Positions 16,044-22,976 of a stretch of DNA of 31,908 bases are shown here, in pieces (position 1 is the stretch's first letter; the number at the start of each line of letters is the position of its first letter). The translations under genes were made by a program, and so were the position numbers. The notes below the pieces were generated by a model, which saw only the letters and a list, made by a program, of their open reading frames with translations, had not been told where the DNA came from and searched no databases. The stretch comes from CG1-02-35-72 sp964564475 (GTDB lineage Bacteria > Bacteroidota > Bacteroidia > Flavobacteriales > Flavobacteriaceae), in contig CAZMBM010000008.1 in NCBI GenBank assembly GCA_964564475.1, positions 1-31,908 of the forward strand. Reading direction: 5' to 3'.

Positions 16044-16051
16044 TATTTTTG
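16044..16051 (+). promoter_or_regulatory. -7 promoter motif reading into the assembly gap
   Basis: TATTTTTG matches TAnnTTTG. Downstream, ATG codons at 16093 and 16100 precede the gap, and a gene could begin at either. No -33 TTG is evident. Confidence 0.3.
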
Positions 16052-16106
16052 ATAACGAACAATTAATAAAAAACGGTCAACTGTAATCAGGGATGTTCAA
16101 TGTTCA

Positions 16107-16206
16107 NNNNNNNNNNNNNNNNNNNNNNNNNNNNNNNNNNNNNNNNNNNNNNNNNNNNNNNNNNNNNNNNNNNNNNNNNNNNNNNNNNNNNNNNNNNNNN
16201 NNNNNN
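16107..16206. other. Assembly gap (100 N)
   Basis: A run of exactly 100 N replaces sequence here. That number is a placeholder used by assemblers and does not give the real length. The flanks (16024-16106 and 16207-16295) are unique in this window and do not show a repeat, so the cause of the gap is not visible. Confidence 0.99.
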
Positions 16207-16269
16207 ACTTCAGACCTTAAAATTTGTGACATGGGAAGTCGTGTACTAAAAGCACATCGTTTTAACTAA
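16207..16269 (+). CDS. C-terminal protein tail emerging from the gap (uncertain)
   Basis: One frame is open from the end of the gap to TAA at 16267-16269 and encodes 20 residues ending in GSRVLKAHRFN. A second frame is open for 13 residues and ends in TWEVVY. Neither is recognised. Together with the promoter motif and ATG codons on the left side, a + strand gene may be hidden in the gap, but a 63-nt open stretch is weak evidence. Confidence 0.2.
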   Translation, partial: TSDLKICDMGSRVLKAHRFN

Positions 16270-16290
16270 CAAATGAAATCAATAAATTGA

Positions 16291-16310
16291 AAAACTTATT
16301 TTTTTAAGTT
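16291..16310 (-). terminator. Weak hairpin at the end of the symporter gene
   Basis: AACTTA (16293-16298) pairs with TAAGTT (16305-16310) around a loop of six T on the plus strand. On the minus strand the stem is followed by T-rich sequence. The hairpin overlaps the symporter stop codon (16296-16298). With only A/T-rich pairs it is a weak terminator at best. Confidence 0.3.
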
Positions 16311-17597
16311 ATCATCCCAATTCTTAACCCTTGGCTCGTGTAGTTTTCCAATTGATTTGGCTACCATCATAGAGACAGTTGCATCGCCTGTAACGTTTAC
16401 AACGGTCCTACACATATCTAAAGGCCTGTCAACCGCAAATATCAAGGCCAAACCGGCCTCGGGAATACCCGCATAACCCAAAACGCCTACCAACATTACC
16501 ATACCTGCGCCCGGCACGGCAGCGCTGCCAATAGAAGCCAGTGTGGCTGTAGCTATAATACCCAATTGCGTACCTAAGCTTAAATCCATCCCAAAAGCTT
16601 GGGCAATAAATACGGCCGCTACGGCTTGGTATAAACTGGTGCCATCCATATTAATAGTGGCACCAATAGGTAGTACAAAACTCGACACTTCTTCTTCAAC
16701 ACCTAAATGTTCAGTCACGCGTTCCATCGTTACAGGCAAAGTAGCGGCACTAGAACTGGTAGAAAAGGCCAATAACTGAGCCGGCGAAATGCCTCTCATA
16801 AAAAAATTCGGTTTCTTTTTAGTGTATAAAAACACGATTATATTGTAAAAAACTATCATCAAAATAAGACCTAAAACAACTGTTAGGGCATACCATCCCA
16901 AAGCTTTAAATAAATCAATACTAGGTGACTCTACAACCAAGGCAGCCAATAGTGCAAACACGCCATAGGGGGCTGCCAACATTATTAAATCGACCATTTT
17001 TAGAATAACTTCGTTAAATCCATCAAAGAACTTTTTAACTGTTTCGGCCTTTTCTTCCGGAATTAAAATCAATCCCACACCAAAAAATATGGCGAAGAAT
17101 ATCACCTGCAACATATTTCGGTTACTGGTTGTGGCTTCAAAAATATTGGGAGGCACTAAATCTTCCAGTGCTTGAAGAGGACCGCCTTCTTTTTGTTTTA
17201 TGGCTGTTTCTTTGTATTTAGCCGTGCTACCACTATAATTTTTCACCATTTCTGTTCTGGTAGATTCACTAATTGAATTACCCGGTTTAACAATATTAAC
17301 CAAAAATAGTCCAATAGAAACGGCAATAACGGTAGTCGTAATATAAATAGCTATGGTTCTACCTCCCATTTTAGAGAGTTTTGAAATGTCTTTTAAATCG
17401 GATACACCTTTTATCAGCGCCGCTAAGATTAGAGGTATGGCTATCATTTTTAATGAGCTGATAAATATCTTACCAAATGGTTTTATCCAATCCTGTATGA
17501 GTTCTTTACCGCCATCTATATAGGTCATAAGAATTCCGACAACGACCCCTATAACCATTCCCAATAGAATTTTCCAGTGTAATGCCAATTTTTTCAT
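16296..17597 (-). CDS. Dicarboxylate/amino acid:cation symporter (DAACS family)
   Basis: The 433-residue inner-membrane protein has the glutamate-transporter fold. The serine-rich re-entrant loop of hairpin 1 reads AFSTSSSAATLPV, the sodium/substrate motif of TM7 is NMDGTSLY, hairpin 2 contains AAVPGAGMVML, and TM8 carries DRPLDMCRTVVNVTGDA with the aspartate and arginine that bind acidic substrates. The conserved Asp and Arg in TM8 favour glutamate, aspartate or C4-dicarboxylate uptake with sodium or proton. It is monocistronic, divergent from the small membrane protein 119 nt away. Length is normal. Confidence 0.92.
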   Translation of the reverse strand: MKKLALHWKILLGMVIGVVVGILMTYIDGGKELIQDWIKPFGKIFISSLKMIAIPLILAALIKGVSDLKDISKLSKMGGRTIAIYITTTVIAVSIGLFLVNIVKPGNSISESTRTEMVKNYSGSTAKYKETAIKQKEGGPLQALEDLVPPNIFEATTSNRNMLQVIFFAIFFGVGLILIPEEKAETVKKFFDGFNEVILKMVDLIMLAAPYGVFALLAALVVESPSIDLFKALGWYALTVVLGLILMIVFYNIIVFLYTKKKPNFFMRGISPAQLLAFSTSSSAATLPVTMERVTEHLGVEEEVSSFVLPIGATINMDGTSLYQAVAAVFIAQAFGMDLSLGTQLGIIATATLASIGSAAVPGAGMVMLVGVLGYAGIPEAGLALIFAVDRPLDMCRTVVNVTGDATVSMMVAKSIGKLHEPRVKNWDDNLKK

Positions 17598-17716
17598 TTC
17601 TTTATAAAATTTTGATGGCCAATATACTAATAAATCTCATTTATTTAATCTTTTTTAAATTGAAAACACATAAGACCAATTAGGTATAAAAAAGTATCTT
17701 AGCAAAAAAAATAAGA

Positions 17717-18025
17717 GTGGAAAAACTTAAAAAACGCTGGGGTATAAGCTCAAATTTTCAATTAATCGTCATATTTATTGTTTTTGCAGTTAATGGTTCT
17801 ATAGCTGTAAAATTGGCGACACCCGTTACCCATTTTTTCGGATTATACAAAGGTATTACAAACCCATGGTTGTTTTGGCCCGTTAGAATTGCCTTAATCT
17901 TTCCTATTTATCAAGTCCTTTTGGTTGTGGTAGGAACGCTTTTTGGGCAACATAAATTCTTTTGGAATATGGAAAAGAAAATGTTGCGTCGTTTGGGCTT
18001 AGGTCGGTTTTTAAAAGACAATTAA
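17717..18025 (+). CDS. Small membrane protein (DUF6787-like)
   Basis: The 102-residue product begins at GTG 17717; no in-frame ATG precedes the first conserved residues. Two hydrophobic helices are visible (LIVIFIVFAVNGSIAVKL, PVRIALIFPIYQVLLVVVGTLFG), followed by a conserved-looking basic tail, FFWNMEKKMLRRLGLGRF. It resembles the small Bacteroidota proteins sometimes labelled prolipoprotein diacylglyceryl transferase-related, but it lacks the catalytic Lgt motif, so I make no enzymatic claim. The APC permease follows in the same direction after 77 nt. Confidence 0.65.
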   Translation: MEKLKKRWGISSNFQLIVIFIVFAVNGSIAVKLATPVTHFFGLYKGITNPWLFWPVRIALIFPIYQVLLVVVGTLFGQHKFFWNMEKKMLRRLGLGRFLKDN

Positions 18026-18102
18026 ACACAAAAGGTATTGTATTTAGCGAGACTAACTTTAACAGGTTAATACAACCCAGTTAATTATTAGAAATATTAA
18101 AA

Positions 18103-19431
18103 ATGAAAAAACTCTCCTTAACTGGCTCTGTATCATTAGGTACTGGCGTTATGATTGGCGCAGGTATTTTTGTGTTAATGGGTCAAATAGCCGAATTGGT
18201 AGGTGATTTATTTCCTATAGCATTTGTTGCAGGAGCCATCATTGTAGGTTTTAGTTCGTATTCGTACGTCAAATTTTCTAATGCATATCCATCTTCTGGG
18301 GGCATAGCAAAATTCTTAACAAAGGCTTATGGCCCAGGAACAGCTACGGGTACATTTTCATTATTAATGTATGTTTCTATGGTGGTTTCAGAAAGTTTAG
18401 TTGCCGGTACTTTTGGAGCATATACCTTGCGGTTATTTCCAAAAACATACGAAAGTTATGGCGCCATTCTTGGCGTGTTATTAATTGCTATTGCTTATAT
18501 TATCAACATTTCAGGCAACAAAGTTATCGAAGCTACCGCCACCTTAACCGCTATTATTAAAGTAGCCGGCATTGCTGTACTTGCTATTTCGGGGCTGGTT
18601 ATTTCTGGCTTACCCACTATTGTAGGTAATTATGTAAATACAAGCGAGCAATCTATGCCAGAGGGTTTTGGTTTTGTTGCCGCTTTGGCATTGTCTATTC
18701 TAGCTTATAAAGGATTTACCACCATAACCAATCAAGGTGGAGATATTGTAAATCCACACAAAAATATTGGCCGTTCTATTATTATTTCAATTATAATTTG
18801 TACCATTATTTATGTCACTTTAGCACTCTCTGTTGCAGGTTCTTTAAGTATTAAAGAAATTATTGCAGCAAAAGATTACGCTTTGGCAGCAGCAGCAAAA
18901 CCTGTATTCGGTGATTGGGGCTCTATATTAACTATTATTCTTGCTATTGTAGCAACCGTTTCCGGTGTCATTGCCAGTGTGTATTCCGCTTCACGTATGC
19001 TAGGTATGCTGAGTAAAATGAAACAAGTTCCCGAATTAAATAGGATAGAACGCATTAAAAATCCTGCTCTTATTTTTACCGTTTCATTAGCCATATTATT
19101 AACAGTTATATTCGACCTGACAAGAATCGCCTCTATTGGTGCTATTTTTTATTTAATAATGGATATTGCTATTCATTGGGGACTTGTTAGACATCTAAAA
19201 AAAGAAGTTAGTTTTATTCCAATCATCCCTCTAATAGCAATAATTTTAGATATTGTTGTGCTATCCACATTTATTTATTTGAAATATTTAAACGATCCTT
19301 TAGTGCTTGTTGTAGCCTTAATAGGAATCATTTTAATTATTATAAGCGAGCGCCTCTTTATGATATCTCATACCGATAAAGATGGAAAAATGCATATGGG
19401 AATGGACGAAGAAGAAATAATGGATATGTAA
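18103..19431 (+). CDS. APC-family amino-acid permease
   Basis: The 442-residue protein has about twelve hydrophobic segments and the APC first-helix motif GTGVMIGAGIFVLMGQ with the unwound GAG core that binds the substrate carboxylate and amine. The second half contains YKGFTTITNQGGDIVNPHKNIGRSI, the usual loop between TM6 and TM7 of the superfamily, and SASRMLGMLSKMKQVPE. The C-terminus ends in a Met/Asp/Glu-rich tail (MHMGMDEEEIMDM). It imports or exchanges amino acids or amines at the inner membrane; the exact substrate is not predictable. An imperfect -7 element, TAACTTTA (18054-18061), lies upstream. Confidence 0.88.
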   Translation: MKKLSLTGSVSLGTGVMIGAGIFVLMGQIAELVGDLFPIAFVAGAIIVGFSSYSYVKFSNAYPSSGGIAKFLTKAYGPGTATGTFSLLMYVSMVVSESLVAGTFGAYTLRLFPKTYESYGAILGVLLIAIAYIINISGNKVIEATATLTAIIKVAGIAVLAISGLVISGLPTIVGNYVNTSEQSMPEGFGFVAALALSILAYKGFTTITNQGGDIVNPHKNIGRSIIISIIICTIIYVTLALSVAGSLSIKEIIAAKDYALAAAAKPVFGDWGSILTIILAIVATVSGVIASVYSASRMLGMLSKMKQVPELNRIERIKNPALIFTVSLAILLTVIFDLTRIASIGAIFYLIMDIAIHWGLVRHLKKEVSFIPIIPLIAIILDIVVLSTFIYLKYLNDPLVLVVALIGIILIIISERLFMISHTDKDGKMHMGMDEEEIMDM

Positions 19432-19478
19432 AACCACATAACAAAAACTAACCTAAACTTCACCTAAAAAGGGCTATT

Positions 19479-19503
19479 AGCTCAGTTAACTAAGCTTTTT
19501 TTT
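19479..19503 (+). terminator. Rho-independent terminator of the APC permease gene
   Basis: AGCT-C-AG, loop TTAA, CT-A-AGCT forms a stem with one C/A mismatch, followed directly by a T run (19497-19503). It lies 47 nt after the permease stop. The left arm also lies inside a stretch resembling the 5' end of tRNA-Ile (see findings). Confidence 0.7.
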
Positions 19504-19537
19504 AATTTTTTAAAAGACAAATAGCTCCAAAAAGCTA

Positions 19538-19572
19538 GGAAGGCTGCAAAACAGGTGCCTCGCAAACCTTCC
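19538..19572 (-). terminator. Possible terminator hairpin of msrA
   Basis: GGAAGG (19538-19543) pairs with CCTTCC (19567-19572), with a shorter inner TGC/GCA pairing. On the minus strand it follows the msrA stop by 27 nt and is succeeded by a short T5 stretch about 4 nt further on. The stem is sound; the T run is short and displaced. Confidence 0.4.
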
Positions 19573-19599
19573 AAAACCAAAAATCAACCAAATTATTGT

Positions 19600-20241
19600 T
19601 TATATTTTCACATCGTCTTTTAACTTAGACGTATATTTTTTCAAAAATTTCTTTAATTTAGGATTTATGACATTTTCGCAATAAGGTTGCGATTTGTTGT
19701 TTTCGTAATAATCTTGATGATACTCCTCTGCCAAATAAAAAGCCGTAAATGGTTTTACTTCTGTAACAATTTTATTTTCAAAAACTTTGGCTTCTGTCAA
19801 AGCTTTTATAATAGCTATAGCTTCTTGTTTTTGCTGTTCATTGTGATAAAAAACAACCGAACGGTATTGTGTTCCTATATCATAACCCTGTCTGTTTAGT
19901 GTCGTAGGATTGTGTGTAGAAAAAAAGACATCTAACAATTCTGAATAGGTTATGTCTTTGGGATTATAAGTTATCTGGATGGCTTCGGCATGACCTGTTC
20001 TGCCGCTTACAACCTCCCTGTAAGACGGGTTTTTAATAGCGCCGCCCGAATAACCCGAAATAACTGCGTTCACGCCCTTTAATTGTTCAAAAATAGCTTC
20101 GGTACACCAAAAACAACCACCGGCAAAAGTGGCCTTTTCTAATTTACTTGATAGAATCTTTTCCATATTATCTTTCTTTTGAGCACTTGTAACAGCTGTA
20201 ATAATAATAAAATTTACAATTAAAATACCCCACTTTTTCAT
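19600..20241 (-). CDS. msrA: Peptide-methionine (S)-S-oxide reductase, exported form
   Basis: The 213-residue protein has the MsrA active-site motif GGCFWCTEA with the catalytic Cys at about 43, the substrate-binding signature GYSGG, and the family stretches YREVVSGRTGHAEA, DVFFSTHNPTTLNRQGYDIGTQYRSVVFYH and AEEYHQDYY. It reduces methionine-S-sulfoxide in proteins. Unlike cytosolic MsrA it begins with a hydrophobic signal sequence (KKWGILIVNFIIITAVTSAQ), so it should act in the periplasm, where it can repair oxidised envelope proteins. No msrB is adjacent. It is a single-gene unit ahead of the structured element at 20315-20511. Confidence 0.94.
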   Translation of the reverse strand: MKKWGILIVNFIIITAVTSAQKKDNMEKILSSKLEKATFAGGCFWCTEAIFEQLKGVNAVISGYSGGAIKNPSYREVVSGRTGHAEAIQITYNPKDITYSELLDVFFSTHNPTTLNRQGYDIGTQYRSVVFYHNEQQKQEAIAIIKALTEAKVFENKIVTEVKPFTAFYLAEEYHQDYYENNKSQPYCENVINPKLKKFLKKYTSKLKDDVKI

Positions 20242-20314
20242 TTCTTAAAATTTATAGCACTTCTGTCGTAATAGTATTGTTTTTATTACAATAAAACTAT
20301 TAATCTCTAGCTAA

Positions 20315-20511
20315 TACCTAATAATTGGGATAACATCCCCGTAGATGTCTTTGCAAAGGACGACTGAAAGGAGGACTTCGGCAAACTCACAGATAGGAAG
20401 TAAAACGCTGAGATAACCATACCTACGCCAAAGACTCACATTGATACGATGACTGCTAGTCATCGTATCAATAATAAAAGTTCTGGGTTTAACTGGTGTA
20501 CTTATTAGGTA
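20315..20511. ncRNA. Candidate structured RNA with pseudoknot (family unknown)
   Basis: Five complementary helices tile this 197-nt intergenic stretch. The outer arms TACCTAATAA (20315-20324) and TTATTAGGTA (20502-20511) pair perfectly. GGGAT/ATCCC (20327-20331, 20335-20339) is a hairpin. CGTAG (20340-20344) pairs with CTACG (20423-20427) and GTCTTTG (20347-20353) pairs with CAAAGAC (20429-20435); their order makes a crossing H-type pseudoknot. TTGATACGATGACT (20441-20454) pairs with its exact complement at 20458-20471. GTCTTT can also pair locally with AAGGAC (20356-20361) using a T-G wobble that favours the plus strand. No ORF fits. I tested from memory common riboswitches, tmRNA, RNase P and SRP motifs and found no match. 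A small mobile element with terminal inverted repeats is the alternative. Confidence 0.4.
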
Positions 20512-20520
20512 GGTTCTATT

Positions 20521-21879
20521 TTATTTACCACGCGGTATAAGTCCTTGCGGAAACTGTACAAGACTCTCTGCCCCATCTTTAGAAATACTGGCTACGCCAA
20601 AAAAGTAATTGTCAATAACTATATTTTTTAAAGTAACAGCTGTTTGTTTTCCTACAAAACGGCTGTACTGCCAAGTGGGTGATGTTGTGTCTCGCCAATA
20701 TACCTTATAACCCGCTAAATTTGAATCGGTCACAGCATCCCATTGCAATTTTGTTGAAGGCTGTACAGCACCCCCAATCAATATATTTTTAGGCATCGCC
20801 GGTGCCGAGGCCAAAGCCGCTAATGTCAAACTGTTTACTGCCGTTAATTTAGCTACATAATCAAAATTAACGCCCTCTAAAACATCGCCGTATTTGATAC
20901 CGTTTTCTGTGCGAATATCTTGATGCTGACGGTTATAATTTTCGTGTGTTTCCATAATGCGTACTCCTGTAAAGCCAACATCGTTAAAAGGACGGTGATG
21001 GCCCCCGCGACCAAAACGATCTAAGCGGTAAATCATAATAGGACGCAAATTGGTCATATAATTTGTAGCTAATTTGGCCACATAGCGGGCCAATTGACGC
21101 GAAGGGCCGTCAACTTCGCCACCAAAATAACGCATACCGCGCTTTTGTTTGTCTGTAGCTTTCATAGAAATAGCCTCAGAAAAAACACGAAACGTACTGT
21201 TATCTATTACGCCGTCTATCCCATGAATATTGCCAATCATATCGTTATTTAGAATCCCGATAACATCGTAACCCCTTTCTTTAAATAATTTAGCCATATA
21301 GGTCCCGCCAAAAAGCCCTTGCTCTTCTCCCGATAACCCCAAGTAAATAATAGATACGGGAAACTTGTATTTACTTAAAACCCGTGCCGCTTCTAAAGTA
21401 CCCGCCATCCCTGTGGCATTGTCATTAGCGCCGGGGGAATCTGAAACGGCATCATTGGGATTTGAAACACGTGAATCTATATCGCCCGACATAATGATAT
21501 AACGATTTGGGAATTCCGTACCACGCTGTACGGCCATAACATTGACAATCTTCACATCTTTAAAAATACGGCGCTTGTTCTTTTTGACAAGATTTCCTTG
21601 AAAACTCACTTCTAAACAGTTATTACAGTCTTTAGAAATAGCCTCGAATTCTTTTTTAATCCAGCGTCTGGCAGCACCAATGCCTCTTGTGTTCGAAACA
21701 GTATCAGATAAGGTATGACGTGTCCCAAAATTGACTAAAGTGGTGATATCATTTTTAAGCTTATCTGCCGAGGGTGCCGTAGCAATGTCTGTAAGCATTT
21801 TCGACACTTTGCTTTGCGAAAAGCCATTTGTAATCATTAATAAAATGATTATAAAAAATGTTCTACTAAATAATTTCAT
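20521..21879 (-). CDS. Secreted M28-family metallopeptidase with C-terminal Fn3-like domain
   Basis: The 452-residue protein has a signal peptide (FFIIILLMITNGFSQ). The M28 zinc-site motifs appear in order: SGDIDSR in place of the usual H-x-D-S, then PGANDNATGMA, GLSGEEQGLFGG, NNDMIGN and ETHENYNRQHQD. The Asp replacing the first metal-binding His is characteristic of a subgroup, not obviously a damaging change. Residues about 360-445 look like a fibronectin type III domain (TKLQWDAVTDSNLAGYKVYWRD). M28 enzymes are aminopeptidases or carboxypeptidases; here it is predicted to act outside the cytosol. It is the last gene of the eight-gene operon, 12 nt after the threonine aldolase gene, and ends just before the structured element. 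Confidence 0.88.
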   Translation of the reverse strand: MKLFSRTFFIIILLMITNGFSQSKVSKMLTDIATAPSADKLKNDITTLVNFGTRHTLSDTVSNTRGIGAARRWIKKEFEAISKDCNNCLEVSFQGNLVKKNKRRIFKDVKIVNVMAVQRGTEFPNRYIIMSGDIDSRVSNPNDAVSDSPGANDNATGMAGTLEAARVLSKYKFPVSIIYLGLSGEEQGLFGGTYMAKLFKERGYDVIGILNNDMIGNIHGIDGVIDNSTFRVFSEAISMKATDKQKRGMRYFGGEVDGPSRQLARYVAKLATNYMTNLRPIMIYRLDRFGRGGHHRPFNDVGFTGVRIMETHENYNRQHQDIRTENGIKYGDVLEGVNFDYVAKLTAVNSLTLAALASAPAMPKNILIGGAVQPSTKLQWDAVTDSNLAGYKVYWRDTTSPTWQYSRFVGKQTAVTLKNIVIDNYFFGVASISKDGAESLVQFPQGLIPRGK

Positions 21880-21891
21880 TGTAAATATATT

Positions 21892-22917
21892 TTAAATGTT
21901 TAATTTTTTTAAGGTGTTCACAACCTGTACTGTCATCTCTCTTGTCACTGCCAAATGGGTTACCATACGCAATTTACCGCCGCCCATAGCGCTGATTAAA
22001 ATACCACGGTTTTCTAAAGCTTTTATATAATCGGATTCATCTATAGTATCAATCAAATTAAAAATAACAATATTGGTTTCTACAGGTTCTACTTTACTTA
22101 CTAAAGGCGAATTGTCAAGCGCTTCACCAATAATTTTGGCATGTGTATGGTCTTCGGCCAAGCGCTCTACATGATGATCTAAAGCATAGATACCCGCAGC
22201 GGCCAAATAACCCACCTGACGCATAGCACCACCAAATAATTTTCTAATTTTTAAAGCTTTACGGATGTGCTTTTGCGTCCCTAAAAGTAATGACCCAATA
22301 GGAGCCCCCAAACCTTTTGACAGGCAAATTGAAATAGTGTCAAACAAATTACCATACTGTTTGGGGCTTTCACCCTTAGCCACTAAAGCATTAAACAAAC
22401 GCGCCCCGTCTAAATGATAGGCCAAATTATGGGTCTCACATACTTTTTTTATTTTTTTGAGTTCTGCTATATCCCAACAAGCCCCGCCACCTTTGTTTGT
22501 GGTGTTTTCTACCGCTACCAAACTTGTAGAAGATAAGTGAATGTTATCGGGGCTTGTAATGGCATCTTCAACTTGATTGGCTGTAAACATACCACGATAC
22601 CCGTCGATTAAACAACAAGATACACCCGAATTAAAAGCAGCACCACCGCCTTCGAAATTATACACATGCGCCCATTTATCGCAAATCATTTGTTCTGCCG
22701 GACGGGTTTGTATGTTTATGGCTACCTGATTGGCCATAGTGCCCGAGGGAAAAAATAAAGCCGCTTCTTTGCCAAACATATTGGCTATCTTTTCTTGTAG
22801 GGCAATAACGGTAGGATCGGCATTAAAAACATCATCGCCTACCTCGGCTTGCATCATAAAAGCTAACATCTCGGGTGTAGGGATGGTTACCGTATCGCTT
22901 ATTAAATTAATTGTCAT
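21892..22917 (-). CDS. ltaE: Low-specificity threonine aldolase
   Basis: The 341-residue PLP enzyme of fold type I opens with LISDTVTIPTPEM, followed by GDDVFNADPTV, FFPSGTMANQVA, YHLDGARLFNA and SICLSKGLGAPIGS, which holds the PLP lysine at about position 200. It splits threonine or allo-threonine into glycine and acetaldehyde in the cytosol. Its place in an operon with peptidases and the 5-oxoprolinase genes is consistent with amino-acid catabolism. It starts 59 nt after the metalloprotease stop and is followed by M28 after 12 nt. Beta-hydroxy amino acid aldolases with other substrates belong to the same family. Confidence 0.88.
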   Translation of the reverse strand: MTINLISDTVTIPTPEMLAFMMQAEVGDDVFNADPTVIALQEKIANMFGKEAALFFPSGTMANQVAINIQTRPAEQMICDKWAHVYNFEGGGAAFNSGVSCCLIDGYRGMFTANQVEDAITSPDNIHLSSTSLVAVENTTNKGGGACWDIAELKKIKKVCETHNLAYHLDGARLFNALVAKGESPKQYGNLFDTISICLSKGLGAPIGSLLLGTQKHIRKALKIRKLFGGAMRQVGYLAAAGIYALDHHVERLAEDHTHAKIIGEALDNSPLVSKVEPVETNIVIFNLIDTIDESDYIKALENRGILISAMGGGKLRMVTHLAVTREMTVQVVNTLKKLNI

Positions 22918-22976
22918 TTTTTGTGATTCGTTAATTGTTACTGTATTTTGTTTTGTCGAAATCTGTCTTTTGCCAT

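Noticed and set aside
19471..19495. A tRNA gene beginning with GGGCTATTAGCTCAG
   Set aside because: Only the first 17 nt agree; there is no anticodon arm, T loop or acceptor complement.
20441..20471. The 14-bp hairpin as a Rho-independent terminator
   Set aside because: Neither strand has a T run directly after the stem, so it is better explained as part of the structured element.
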